From: DATFMP01 sp035266845
Lineage (GTDB): Bacteria > SAR324 > JACQKK01
Length of the DNA: 64,000 nucleotides
Reading direction: 5' to 3'
Assembly: GCA_035266845.1 (NCBI GenBank)
Contig: DATFMP010000097.1
Coordinates: 85,313-149,312 of the forward strand
Position numbers and translations under genes: made by a program. Shown here in pieces: positions 53,755-61,489 of this stretch. The notes beneath the pieces were generated by a model. That model did not search any database. It saw nothing but the letters and a program-made list of their open reading frames with translations, and had not been told where the DNA came from. Within the stretch, counting starts at the first letter, position 1, and every line of letters begins with the position of its first letter.

Positions 53755-54894
53755 TTGGCTAGGCAGCGCTATCACCAGCCCCAACCCGTCTGGCGGAACA
53801 TTCTGCTGCCCATCGTGCAATGGGTCAGCCTGGCCGGCATTTTCGTCGCGGTGGCAATTCTCATCGCCGGCGAGGTGCGGCCGCCCTCCATCGTGACCAA
53901 CCAGGATCAGGACGCCCAGGTCTCCGAAAATGGGCCGTTCTCCCTGAGCGCGCTGTACCAGCGTCTGCCGCCGGAAGCGATCAACCGCGTCAACAAGAAC
54001 ATCAACTACTTCCTGGGCTCCGCCCGGCGCCGCATCGTGGACGGCTTGGCCCGCTCCACCAAGTACATGGAGCCCTACCAGCAGATCTTCCGCGAGGAAG
54101 GTCTGCCCGAAGAACTGGCCTACCTGCCCCTCATCGAGAGTGGGTTCGTGGAAAAGGCGGTTTCTCCGGCCAAGGCGGTGGGCATCTGGCAGTTCATCGA
54201 GGAGACCGGCCGGCGCTATGACCTGCACCACAACGACTGGTCGGACAAACGGCTGGACCCCATCTACAGCGCCCGGGCCGCAGCCCGCCTGCTGAAGCAC
54301 CTCCATGCCACCTTCCACGACTGGGAGCTGGCGCTGGCGGCCTACAATGCGGGCGCGGGCACGGTGAAGTGGGCCATCCGCGTGAACCGCAAGGCGGGCC
54401 TGCCCACCAACTTCTGGGCGCTGGACCTGCCCGAGGAGACCGAGAACTACGTGCCGACGTTCCTGGCGACGGTGATGATCGCCAAGAATCCGGGGGCATT
54501 CGGGATCACCTCGATCCGCTACCAGCCGCAGATGGCCTTCGACCACATCAAGGTCTCGCCCGGCCTTTCGTTGGAGGAACTGGCGGACGAGAGCGGCATC
54601 CCGGAGAAGGTGCTGGAGGACCTCAACCCGGCGCTGATTCGGGGCACCGTGCCGCCCGGCGACCAGCCCTACCTGCTGCGCGTGCCTCGCGGAGCCCGCT
54701 ACACGCTGCCCGCCAAGCTGGCCGGCGTGACGCACTGGCCGCGCGACTGGGTGCTGCACCGCGTGCACTTCAGCGACACGGTCGAGGATCTGGCGGCGCG
54801 CTACCGCGGCAAGCCGGCGAAGATACTGCAAGCCAACGACCTGGACAACGATCAGCAACTGCTGCTCCGCAACTACATCATCATCCCGTTGTAA
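53755..54894 (+). CDS. Membrane-anchored lytic transglycosylase (SLT domain, LysM), MltD-like
   Basis: About 379 residues. An N-terminal membrane anchor (NILLPIVQWVSLAGIFVAVAILIAG) is followed by an SLT domain: PLIESGFVEKAVSPAKAVGIWQF (catalytic Glu about 128) and LALAAYNAGAGTVKWA. The C-terminal LysM (VHFSDTVEDLAARY ... NYIIIPL) binds peptidoglycan. It cleaves the MurNAc-GlcNAc bond in the periplasm. The start is inferred: no ATG/GTG precedes the anchor, and TTG 53755 follows AAGGAGG closely; the frame is open far upstream. Confidence 0.85.
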   Translation: MARQRYHQPQPVWRNILLPIVQWVSLAGIFVAVAILIAGEVRPPSIVTNQDQDAQVSENGPFSLSALYQRLPPEAINRVNKNINYFLGSARRRIVDGLARSTKYMEPYQQIFREEGLPEELAYLPLIESGFVEKAVSPAKAVGIWQFIEETGRRYDLHHNDWSDKRLDPIYSARAAARLLKHLHATFHDWELALAAYNAGAGTVKWAIRVNRKAGLPTNFWALDLPEETENYVPTFLATVMIAKNPGAFGITSIRYQPQMAFDHIKVSPGLSLEELADESGIPEKVLEDLNPALIRGTVPPGDQPYLLRVPRGARYTLPAKLAGVTHWPRDWVLHRVHFSDTVEDLAARYRGKPAKILQANDLDNDQQLLLRNYIIIPL

Positions 54895-55084
54895 CTCCAC
54901 CCGTCCCCGTGGCCCCGGCTCGGCTTTTCCTTTGACAGCCGGGGTGGCATTGACAAGAATAACGCACGATCTCCAGGCTGCCGCGGGCGCCATCGCGCTC
55001 CGCCGCACCGGGCGGCGCGCTGCCTCGCCGCACGCGGCGGCGTTGCCCCGCGCCATTCTCCGTTGACCCCGTGCAGGGCGAGCA

Positions 55085-56203
55085 ATGCTCTCCGACTTAC
55101 CGATCACCCGTGTCCAACGCAGCCGCATCGGCGAGGTGGACTTCGACAACCTGCGCTTCGGCTACATCTTCTCCGATCACATGTTCGCGATGGACTACGC
55201 GGACGGCCGCTGGCAGCACCCGCGCATCGAGCCCTATGGCCCCATCGCGCTGGAGCCCGGCTCGGCCATGATGCACTATGGGCAGACGGTCTTCGACGGC
55301 TTCAAGGCCTACCGTGGCGCGGACGGCATCGCGCGAGTGTTCCGGCCGGATGCCAACGCCCGGCGCCTGCAGTCCTCCTGCCGTCGGCTGTGCATGCCGG
55401 AGGTGGACGAGGCGCTGTTCGCCGAGGCGGTGCGGCAACTGGTGGCGCTGGATCATGCGTGGCTGCCGCCCAAGGACGGGCAGTCGCTCTACGTGCGGCC
55501 GCTCATGATCGGCACGGAGGTGCACCTGGACGTGCGGCCGGACAAGGCCTTCCGCTTCATGATCATCACTGCGCCGGTGGGCGCGTACTTCGACCCCACC
55601 TCCAAGGGCGTCTCGCTGAAGGCTGAGGACGCCTACACCCGCGCCGCCTCAATCGGGGGCCTGGGCTATGCCAAGACCGGCGCCAACTACGCGGCCAGCA
55701 TGTTCGCCACGGAGCAGGCCCGCAGCGAGGGCTTCGACCAGGTGCTGTGGCTGGACAGCAACGAGCACCGCTACGTGGAGGAGGTGGGCGCGATGAACAT
55801 CTTCTTCAAGCGCAGCGGGGCCGTGATCACGCCCCCGCTGGGCGGCTCGATCCTGCCCGGCGTGACGCGCGACAGCCTGATCACGCTGATGCGTGAGCAG
55901 GGCCTGACCGTGGAGGAGCGCCGTATTGCCATCGACGAGGTGATGGACGCCATCCGCGACGGCAGCATGGAGGAGATCTTCGGCGCGGGCACCGCGGCCG
56001 TGGTCTCGCCCGTAGCGCGGCTCAGCTACCGCGGCGAGACGCTGGAGCTGAAGCAGTCGCCGGGACCGCTCACCCGCTCGCTGTACGATCGGCTCACGGG
56101 CATCCAGACCGGGCGCCTACCCGATCCCCACGGCTGGTGTGTGCAGGTGCCGCTGCCCGCCGCGGACGCTCCCGCCGCCCCCATCGCGGCGCCCGCGCGC
56201 TAG
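55085..56203 (+). CDS. ilvE: Branched-chain amino-acid aminotransferase
   Basis: 372 residues, the long (type II, mammalian-like) BCAT form. FGYIFSDHMFAMDYADGRW, the MHYGQTVFDGFKAYRG block, PLP-binding Lys197 in GGLGYAKTGANYAAS, and EEVGAMNIFF and FGAGTAAVVSPV are diagnostic. It makes the last step of Leu, Ile and Val synthesis. TTGACA at 54932-54937 with AAGAAT 17 bp on is a possible promoter. Convergent with the methyltransferase gene (15 bp apart). Confidence 0.93.
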   Translation: MLSDLPITRVQRSRIGEVDFDNLRFGYIFSDHMFAMDYADGRWQHPRIEPYGPIALEPGSAMMHYGQTVFDGFKAYRGADGIARVFRPDANARRLQSSCRRLCMPEVDEALFAEAVRQLVALDHAWLPPKDGQSLYVRPLMIGTEVHLDVRPDKAFRFMIITAPVGAYFDPTSKGVSLKAEDAYTRAASIGGLGYAKTGANYAASMFATEQARSEGFDQVLWLDSNEHRYVEEVGAMNIFFKRSGAVITPPLGGSILPGVTRDSLITLMREQGLTVEERRIAIDEVMDAIRDGSMEEIFGAGTAAVVSPVARLSYRGETLELKQSPGPLTRSLYDRLTGIQTGRLPDPHGWCVQVPLPAADAPAAPIAAPAR

Positions 56204-56218
56204 CATCGGTCCGGCCGC

Positions 56219-56776
56219 TTATACGCTGGTGTCCGTACCCCGCGCCGCTGGCCACTGGTAGACGTAGATTGGACTGCGGTGGAGGTCCGCCGCGCGGTGA
56301 ACGGCGGCGGGCTGCCAGCCCGGCACGGCGAAGGTGCTACTCACCACCACGGCGCCGGGGGGCAGCGTGGCCTCCAAGCGTGGCCCCAGGCGAGCCATGA
56401 TGGCCGGCGCCAGGTAGCAGACCACCAGCCCTGCATCGCCCAGATCCGCACTCAGGAAGTCCGCCCGTCGCACGGCGAGGTGTCTCAGCCCGGCCAGCCG
56501 CGCCCGCAGCGCGCACACGGCCCAGGGCAGCGGCGACAGCTCCCACGCCGCCACGGGCGCGTCCGGATAGCGCCGCGCCAGTCGCAGGGCCAAGCCGCCC
56601 CAACCCGCGCCCAGCTCGTGCACCGTGCCCGGCACGCTCGCCGGCAGCGCCTCAAGCAGCGTGCGCCGCGCGGCGGGTAGCGTGGGCATGGGCGCGATGC
56701 CGGTGCGCAGCGTGTACGCGCCGATCAGCAGCGCGGCCACGACCACCGCGCCGATCAGCGTCAGTTCGAGGGACAT
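56219..56776 (-). CDS. Membrane-anchored class I SAM methyltransferase, FAM173-like
   Basis: 185 residues. One N-terminal membrane helix (LTLIGAVVVAALLIGAYTL), then the SAM fold: VHELGAGWGGLALRLAR (motif I), VAAWELSPLPW (acidic end of strand 2), and RADFLSADLGDAGLVVCYLAP. The layout recalls the FAM173/ATPSCKMT group of lysine methyltransferases, where an anchored enzyme modifies a membrane protein. The substrate is unknown. It is the last gene of a leftward cluster, 12 bp after the VOC gene. Confidence 0.75.
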   Translation of the reverse strand: MSLELTLIGAVVVAALLIGAYTLRTGIAPMPTLPAARRTLLEALPASVPGTVHELGAGWGGLALRLARRYPDAPVAAWELSPLPWAVCALRARLAGLRHLAVRRADFLSADLGDAGLVVCYLAPAIMARLGPRLEATLPPGAVVVSSTFAVPGWQPAAVHRAADLHRSPIYVYQWPAARGTDTSV

Positions 56777-56788
56777 CGGGGCGCGGCG

Positions 56789-57169
56789 CTACTCCAGCCG
56801 CTCGCCGGCGTCGAACTGGATTTCGATGTGGTTGCCGTCGGGATCGCGCAGGAAGACCTGGGTATTGTGATTGTCCGGCACGGTCACCAGCCGGTGCTGG
56901 ATGTCGCGCTCGGTGAGCAGCGTTACGAAATCCCGCAGCCCTTGGGCCCGGAAGCAGAAGTGCTCGAGCTGCGGCTGGTTGACCTCCGGCTGCTCGGCCA
57001 CCTCCACCAGGTGCACGGTGGCCTGCTCGCCGGTATAGAGCCAGGCCCCGCCGAAGGAGAAGCCGGGCCGCCAGCCGGTGTGCAGCCCCAGCACTTCCTC
57101 GTAGAACCGCACCATTTCCGGGAGGTGGCTGGTGCGCATGTTGACGTGATCCAAGCGCGTGAGGTTCAT
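56789..57169 (-). CDS. VOC-family (glyoxalase/dioxygenase-fold) protein
   Basis: 126 residues with the usual start NLTRLDHVNMRTSHLPEMVRFY and end FLRDPDGNHIEIQFD; metal ligands probably include His8, Glu64-region residues and Glu in HIEIQ. Catechol-dioxygenase-like or isomerase roles are possible. ATG 57169 is preferred over an upstream TTG because it begins the fold and has GGAGACCGCAC before it. An FNR-type palindrome lies just upstream. Confidence 0.85.
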   Translation of the reverse strand: MNLTRLDHVNMRTSHLPEMVRFYEEVLGLHTGWRPGFSFGGAWLYTGEQATVHLVEVAEQPEVNQPQLEHFCFRAQGLRDFVTLLTERDIQHRLVTVPDNHNTQVFLRDPDGNHIEIQFDAGERLE

Positions 57170-57185
57170 GTGCGGTCTCCGGACC

Positions 57186-57199
57186 TTGATGGGCGTCAA
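57186..57199. promoter_or_regulatory. FNR-type box just before the VOC gene
   Basis: TTGAT-GGGC-GTCAA, one mismatch from a perfect palindrome. It is only about 17 bp from the ATG, too close for class II activation of this gene, so it would sit over the promoter or leader (repression) or be coincidental. It falls in the 67-bp gap after the AtuA-related gene. Confidence 0.45.
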
Positions 57200-57236
57200 G
57201 CAATCTTACTCTGCGCCTTCCCTAGCACGGACCGCG

Positions 57237-57596
57237 CTACGGCTCCACCTCCACCTCCAGCCCCAGCAGCAGGAAGCTCCAGGACTTGCCGTGGGAGTCC
57301 AGGTTCAGCGAGCTGTTCACGCCGCCCTCCAAGGCCTCGGTCATCACGAAGTTCAGGCCGTGCAGGCCGTCCAGCTCGTAGCGCGTGATGGTGCCGCGCA
57401 GCACCCCGCCGAACTCCGCGCGCAGGCGTTCGGGCGTGAGCTGCGCCTTGAGCGCGGCGTAGTGCCGCGGTTCGAAGGCGAACACGGCCACGGAGGAGAT
57501 GTTGCCCTTGTCCCCCGCCCGCGCGTGGGCGATCTCGCGCAGGGGCACACGGCGGCGGGCGGCTGCCGCCGGGTCGGGGCCGGTGGACGCGCTCAT
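57237..57596 (-). CDS. AtuA-related small protein (C-terminal domain family)
   Basis: 119 residues. REIAHARAGDKGNISSVAVFAFEPRHY and the ending NSSLNLDSHGKSWSFLLLGLEVEV match the small partner found next to, or fused to, AtuA-type (DUF1446) proteins. Function unknown beyond a presumed complex with AtuA. ATG overlaps the AtuA stop (57593-57596). Confidence 0.83.
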   Translation of the reverse strand: MSASTGPDPAAAARRRVPLREIAHARAGDKGNISSVAVFAFEPRHYAALKAQLTPERLRAEFGGVLRGTITRYELDGLHGLNFVMTEALEGGVNSSLNLDSHGKSWSFLLLGLEVEVEP

Positions 57597-58939
57597 GCCT
57601 CCAGCACCTCCACGCGGGTGGTGACCTGATCCCGGGACAGGAAGGCCGAGTGTGTCACGACGCTGGGCGTGACGTGACCCCGGAAGCCCCCGCCGCCCGC
57701 CGGGCCGCAACACAGCAGGGATTCCACCTCCCACAGCAGGGCCTCGGCCAGCTCGCGATCGGATGTACGCAGGGCCGCGCGCACACGCACGTCCTGGGTC
57801 TCGGCCGGGCGCTCCACGGCGCTGCCGTGCAGGGCACCCACGCCGATCAGGTCGATGCGCAGCTCGCCGCCGAAGCCGTGCACGTGGGCCATGCGCTCCG
57901 CGACGATCTCCCCGGCCAGGCGGGCACGGCCCTTGGCCCCCGGGCCGGCATAGCCCACCTCCGCCTCGGCCAGCACCCCGCCGTCGAAGGCCACGGTGAC
58001 CTTGAGCTGGTCGGGGCGCGCGCGGCCCACGGCGCCGCTCACGGCCACGCGGTCGGCCCCGGCCTCCGCCAGCCGCGCTGTGGAGAAGTCCGCCACCACA
58101 TCCGGCGTGAAGTAGCGGGCGGGGTCGTGAATCTCGTAGAGCAGTTGCTCCTTCACCGTGCGGAGGGTCACGCAGCCGCCGGTCTGGGGCAGCTTGGTGA
58201 TCACCGCGCTGCCGTCCGCGGCCACCTCTGCAATGGGGAAGCCCACGTAGGCGAGGTTCTCCACGGGCTTCACGCCCGGATCGGCGAAGTAGCCGCCGGT
58301 GACCTGCGCCGCGCACTCCAGCAGGTGTCCCACGGCCGTGCCCGCGCCCAGCCGGGCCCAGTCCGCGCCGCCCCAGCCGAAGGCATGGCGCATGGGCGCC
58401 AGGAATAGCGAGGGATCGGCCACGCGCCCGGCCACAATCACGTCCGCGCCGGCCTCCAGGGCGGGCAGCAGCGCGTCCGCACCGATGTACGCATTGGCGC
58501 CCACCAGGGGCTGCCCCGCCGCGCTGACCTCGCCCACGGTGCGCCCCAGCTCAGGCAGGGCGGTCTCGGGGCCGATGCGCGCCGTCACGTCGTCACCTTC
58601 CACGCAGGCCACGCGCAGGCCGCGCAGGCCCAGCTCGCGCGCCAGGGCCACGGTGCGCTCCGCGGCGGCGCGGGGGTTGGCCGCGCCCATGTTGGTAATC
58701 ACCCGCGTGCCGTGCTCGCGTGCCAGCGGCAGGATGGCGCGGAAGCGTGGCGCCAGCAGCTTGTTGTAGCCCGCGGCGGGGTCGCGCATGCGGTCGCGGT
58801 GACCGAAGGCCAGCGTGCGCTCCCCCACGCATTCGAACACGAGGCAGTCCAGCTCGCCGCGCTGCACCAGGTCCACGGCGGGGTCCAGCCGGTCCGCGGA
58901 AAAGCCTGCACCTGTGCCGATGCGGAAGGGGATACCCAT
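57593..58939 (-). CDS. Acyclic terpene utilization AtuA family (DUF1446) protein
   Basis: 448 residues: FRIGTGAGFSADRLDPAVDL at the N-terminus, TNMGAANPRAAAERTVALARE, then LPQTGGCVTLRTVKEQLLYEIHDP, all typical of AtuA/DUF1446. AtuA is required for citronellol/geraniol breakdown in Pseudomonas, but the wider family occurs in other acyl-CoA pathways and the biochemical role is not settled. No atuCF carboxylase genes are nearby. It starts 20 bp after the hydroxyacid dehydrogenase gene, in the same transcription unit. Confidence 0.88.
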   Translation of the reverse strand: MGIPFRIGTGAGFSADRLDPAVDLVQRGELDCLVFECVGERTLAFGHRDRMRDPAAGYNKLLAPRFRAILPLAREHGTRVITNMGAANPRAAAERTVALARELGLRGLRVACVEGDDVTARIGPETALPELGRTVGEVSAAGQPLVGANAYIGADALLPALEAGADVIVAGRVADPSLFLAPMRHAFGWGGADWARLGAGTAVGHLLECAAQVTGGYFADPGVKPVENLAYVGFPIAEVAADGSAVITKLPQTGGCVTLRTVKEQLLYEIHDPARYFTPDVVADFSTARLAEAGADRVAVSGAVGRARPDQLKVTVAFDGGVLAEAEVGYAGPGAKGRARLAGEIVAERMAHVHGFGGELRIDLIGVGALHGSAVERPAETQDVRVRAALRTSDRELAEALLWEVESLLCCGPAGGGGFRGHVTPSVVTHSAFLSRDQVTTRVEVLEA

Positions 58940-58959
58940 GGCGGCGGTGGAGCGGGAGC

Positions 58960-59949
58960 TCAGGCGGCGGGCGGCGGACGCAGGCGGCCCAGCACATCCG
59001 GGTTCAGCACGCGGGTGGGCTGGCCCGCCAGGAAGGCCTGGACGTTCTCCAGCGTCTCGCCGTAGAAGGCCGCGTAGACCTCCTCCGTGACGTAGCCGAT
59101 GTGCGGCAGCAGCACGACGTTTTCCAACTCGCGCAGGGGATGCCGCGCGGGCAGCGGCTCCACGGCATACACGTCCAGCCCCGCCCCGGCGATGGTGCCA
59201 CGCTCCAGCGCCTCGATCAGCGCCGCCTCGTCCACGATGGGTCCGCGGGAGGTGTTGACCAGCCAAGCCGTGCGCTTCATCAGGCCCAGCTCGCGGCGGC
59301 CCAGCAGGCCGCGGGAGCGCTCGCTCAGCTTGAGGTGAATCGAGACCACGTCCGCCGCGGCCAGCAGAGCGTCCTTCTCCACGCGCTCGGAGCCGGCCTG
59401 CGCGGCGGCCTCGGCGGTCAGGTTCTGGCTCCAGGCGATGGTGCGCATGCCGAAGGCCTTGGCCACGGGCACCATCATGGCGCCGATGCGGCCCAGCCCC
59501 ACCAGTCCCAGGGTCTTGCCGGCCAGGCCCACGCCCACAGTCTCCTGCCAGCGGCCCGCGCGCATGTTGCCGTGCTCCACCGGGACGTGGCGCATGGCGG
59601 CCAGGATCAGTGCCCAGGTCAGCTCCATGGTGGAGACGCCGCTGCCCTCTGTGCCGCACACCAGGATGCCCAGCTCCGTGGCGGCGTCCATATCGATGGC
59701 GGCGTTGCGCATGCCGGCCGTGGCCAGCAGCCGCAGCTCCGGCAGGCGCTCCAGCAGCTCGCGAGAGAACAGCGTGCGTTCCCGTAGCGCCATCACGAGC
59801 TGGTAGGGCGCCAGGGCCTTGGCCAGCACGTCCACGTCGGCCATGGGCTCGGTGAAGTGCTCCACGGCCACGCCCTCGGGCAGCCGCTCCCACTCGGCGC
59901 AGTCCAGCGCCACATTCTGGTAGTCGTCCAGCAGGGCAACACGGATCAT
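58960..59949 (-). CDS. D-2-hydroxyacid dehydrogenase (NAD-dependent)
   Basis: 329 residues. Rossmann motif GLVGLGRIGAMMVPVAKAFG, catalytic Arg in NTSRGPIVDE, Glu in GAGLDVYAVEPLP, and catalytic His in VLLPHIGYVTEE, in the SerA/PdxB order. It interconverts 2-oxo and D-2-hydroxy acids; substrate unknown. Follows cyaY by 33 bp and precedes AtuA by 20 bp. Confidence 0.9.
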   Translation of the reverse strand: MIRVALLDDYQNVALDCAEWERLPEGVAVEHFTEPMADVDVLAKALAPYQLVMALRERTLFSRELLERLPELRLLATAGMRNAAIDMDAATELGILVCGTEGSGVSTMELTWALILAAMRHVPVEHGNMRAGRWQETVGVGLAGKTLGLVGLGRIGAMMVPVAKAFGMRTIAWSQNLTAEAAAQAGSERVEKDALLAAADVVSIHLKLSERSRGLLGRRELGLMKRTAWLVNTSRGPIVDEAALIEALERGTIAGAGLDVYAVEPLPARHPLRELENVVLLPHIGYVTEEVYAAFYGETLENVQAFLAGQPTRVLNPDVLGRLRPPPAA

Positions 59950-59982
59950 GGGCTCTCGTAGGCTTCGGAGGGAGGGGCGACG

Positions 59983-60333
59983 CTAGAACTTCACCTGCAG
60001 GTGCGCCACCTCGGCCAGCAGGGATTCCAGGCAGGCCAACAGTTCCACACCCTCGCCCTTGTCGTCCAGCCAGCGGCCGCTGCCGGGCTCGTAGTCGAAG
60101 TGATAGGCGCGGCCCTTGGAGGCCACGGCCAGCCAGAGCTGCCGCACGGGCGGCTGCTGGCTGAGCACCCAACGGGCGCCATCGGCCAGGGTCAGCGTCA
60201 GCGCGCCCTGCGCCACCTCGCACTCCACGTCGTCGGGGTCCACCTCATCGAACTGAGCCTCGATGCGGTCGTAGACGGCCTTGGCCAATTGCCGGAATTC
60301 CGACTCGGTCATCGCCTCGGCGGCGCTGGGCAT
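59983..60333 (-). CDS. cyaY: Iron donor protein CyaY (frataxin)
   Basis: 116 residues (E. coli 106). MTESEFRQLAKAVYDRIEAQFDEVDPDDVECE gives the acidic iron-binding helix; LTLADGARWVLSQQPPVRQLWLAVASKGRAYHFDY is the conserved sheet. It modulates iron-sulfur cluster assembly. ATG 60333 has AGGAG seven bases upstream; ATG 60312 is an alternative. Heads the leftward cluster and is divergent from the predicted selenoprotein gene. Confidence 0.93.
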   Translation of the reverse strand: MPSAAEAMTESEFRQLAKAVYDRIEAQFDEVDPDDVECEVAQGALTLTLADGARWVLSQQPPVRQLWLAVASKGRAYHFDYEPGSGRWLDDKGEGVELLACLESLLAEVAHLQVKF

Positions 60334-60559
60334 GGAGCATCTCCTGCGGGGTGAAGCGGCGTGCGGCCGCGGTGCGGGTGGCGTCGCGCGGTATTCTAGT
60401 ACGATTGCGCGGGGCTTGGCTATGCTGGGCTCCGCGTGGGCCGCTGCTCGGTGCTGGCGCAGTGCCCCGCCTTGCCAGCTGCCGTGGATCGTGCGAGGAC
60501 CGGGGGAAAGCGCCGCGGCGCCGGTCGCCGCACCGATTCCCATTCCCGAAAGGCCCCCG

Positions 60560-61306
60560 ATGAAGCCCAAGGTGTACTACCAACCCGGCTGAAGCTCCTG
60601 CTCCAAGACGAAAGAGTTGCTTTCGCAATGGGGAGTGGACTTCGAGCCGGTCAACGTGCACGGCAACCCGGCGGCCCAGGCCGAGCTGACGGCGCTGGGC
60701 ATCCCCCGCGTGCCCGCCACCATTGTGGACGGGCGCTTCGTGCACGGCTGGAACCCCGGCGCGCTGGCCCGGCTGGTGGGCGTGCCCTTCGACGATACCC
60801 CCGCGCTCAGCCCGCGGGAGCTGGCCGAGGTGCAGGACAACATCCTCTACTACGCCCAGCACCTGGTGAAGCGGCTCACGCCCGCCCAACTGGCGCTGAA
60901 GCACCCGGAGCGCGACCGCACGCTGGGGCAACTTGCCTACCACGTGTTCCGGCTCAGCGCGGCCTTCGTGGACACCATGGAGCAGGGCCACCTGGAGCAG
61001 CTCTGGCTGGTGGAGGACGCTCCGGAATCGCTCCGCACGGGCGAGGCGCTGGCCGTCTACGGCCAGCAGGTACGCGACCGGCTGGCGGCGTGGTTCGCCC
61101 AGGCGCCGGACGAGGTGTTTGCGCGCATCGCCAGCACCTACTACGGCGAGCAGGGCACGCACCTGCTGCTGGAACGCACCACCTGGCACGCGGGCCAGCA
61201 CCTGCGCCAGATCTACGACCTGCTGGAGCGCGACGGCTCGCTGCCGGTGAGCCCCGTGGGGCCGGAGCTGTTCGAGGGTCTGCCCATGCCCGCGGAACTT
61301 TGGTAG
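60560..61306 (+). CDS. Predicted selenoprotein: glutaredoxin (UxxC) fused to a DinB-like domain
   Basis: Read through one TGA, this is a 248-residue protein. Residues 1-10 are MKPKVYYQPG, codon 11 is TGA (60590-60592), then SSCSKTKELLSQWGVDFEP. In glutaredoxin-fold homologues the aligned motif is PGCxxC, so TGA replaces exactly the first redox Cys, giving Sec11-Ser-Ser-Cys14. The glutaredoxin domain (about 1-75, with cis-Pro in RVPATIVDGRFV) is followed by a DinB-type four-helix domain (about 90-230: LAYHVFRL, ERTTWHAGQHLRQIYDLLE). AAAGG six bases upstream supports ATG 60560. A conserved-type hairpin lies after the TGA. The alternative is a nonsense mutation or base error; a caller would start at TTG 60617 and lose the active site. 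Confidence 0.78.
60593..60635 (+). promoter_or_regulatory. Bacterial SECIS-like hairpin after the TGA
   Basis: Upper stem CGAAAG (60609-60614) and CTTTCG (60620-60625) with loop AGTTG; a lower CTCC/GGAG pair (60595-60598 with 60632-60635) can extend it. The loop's second base is G, and it begins 23 bases after the TGA, within the 16-37-base window used in published bacterial SECIS models. It would recruit SelB during translation. Confidence 0.62.
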
Positions 61307-61408
61307 TCGCGCGCACGAACGAAGAAACGGGAGGGAGCCGCCTCCGCGCGCCTCGCCTCCCGTCGCCGCCACCTTGCGGTGGCTTGCCGTCCTTCGCGGT
61401 GAACCGCC

Positions 61409-61489
61409 CTACGGCGCGTAGTACGTGAGGAATCCCGCCACGACGAGCAGGATGCCGATGACCGCGGCAGTGAACACTGCAGCCTTCAT
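61409..61489 (-). CDS. 26-residue single-helix membrane peptide
   Basis: ATG 61489 to TAG 61409 encodes 26 residues: MKAAVFTAAV then IGILLVVAGFLTYYAP. Almost the whole peptide is one hydrophobic helix. An ideal ribosome site, AAGGAGGG, lies six bases before the ATG, exceptional in this window. Small single-helix peptides often stabilise oxidases, transporters or kinases; I do not recognise this one. It is convergent with the selenoprotein gene and has about 250 bp of upstream sequence with its own possible promoter. Confidence 0.65.
   Translation of the reverse strand: MKAAVFTAAVIGILLVVAGFLTYYAP

Noticed and set aside
60617..61306. Annotation of a DinB protein beginning at TTG 60617
   Set aside because: This start lies inside the glutaredoxin domain just after its active site; the upstream frame through TGA explains the sequence better.
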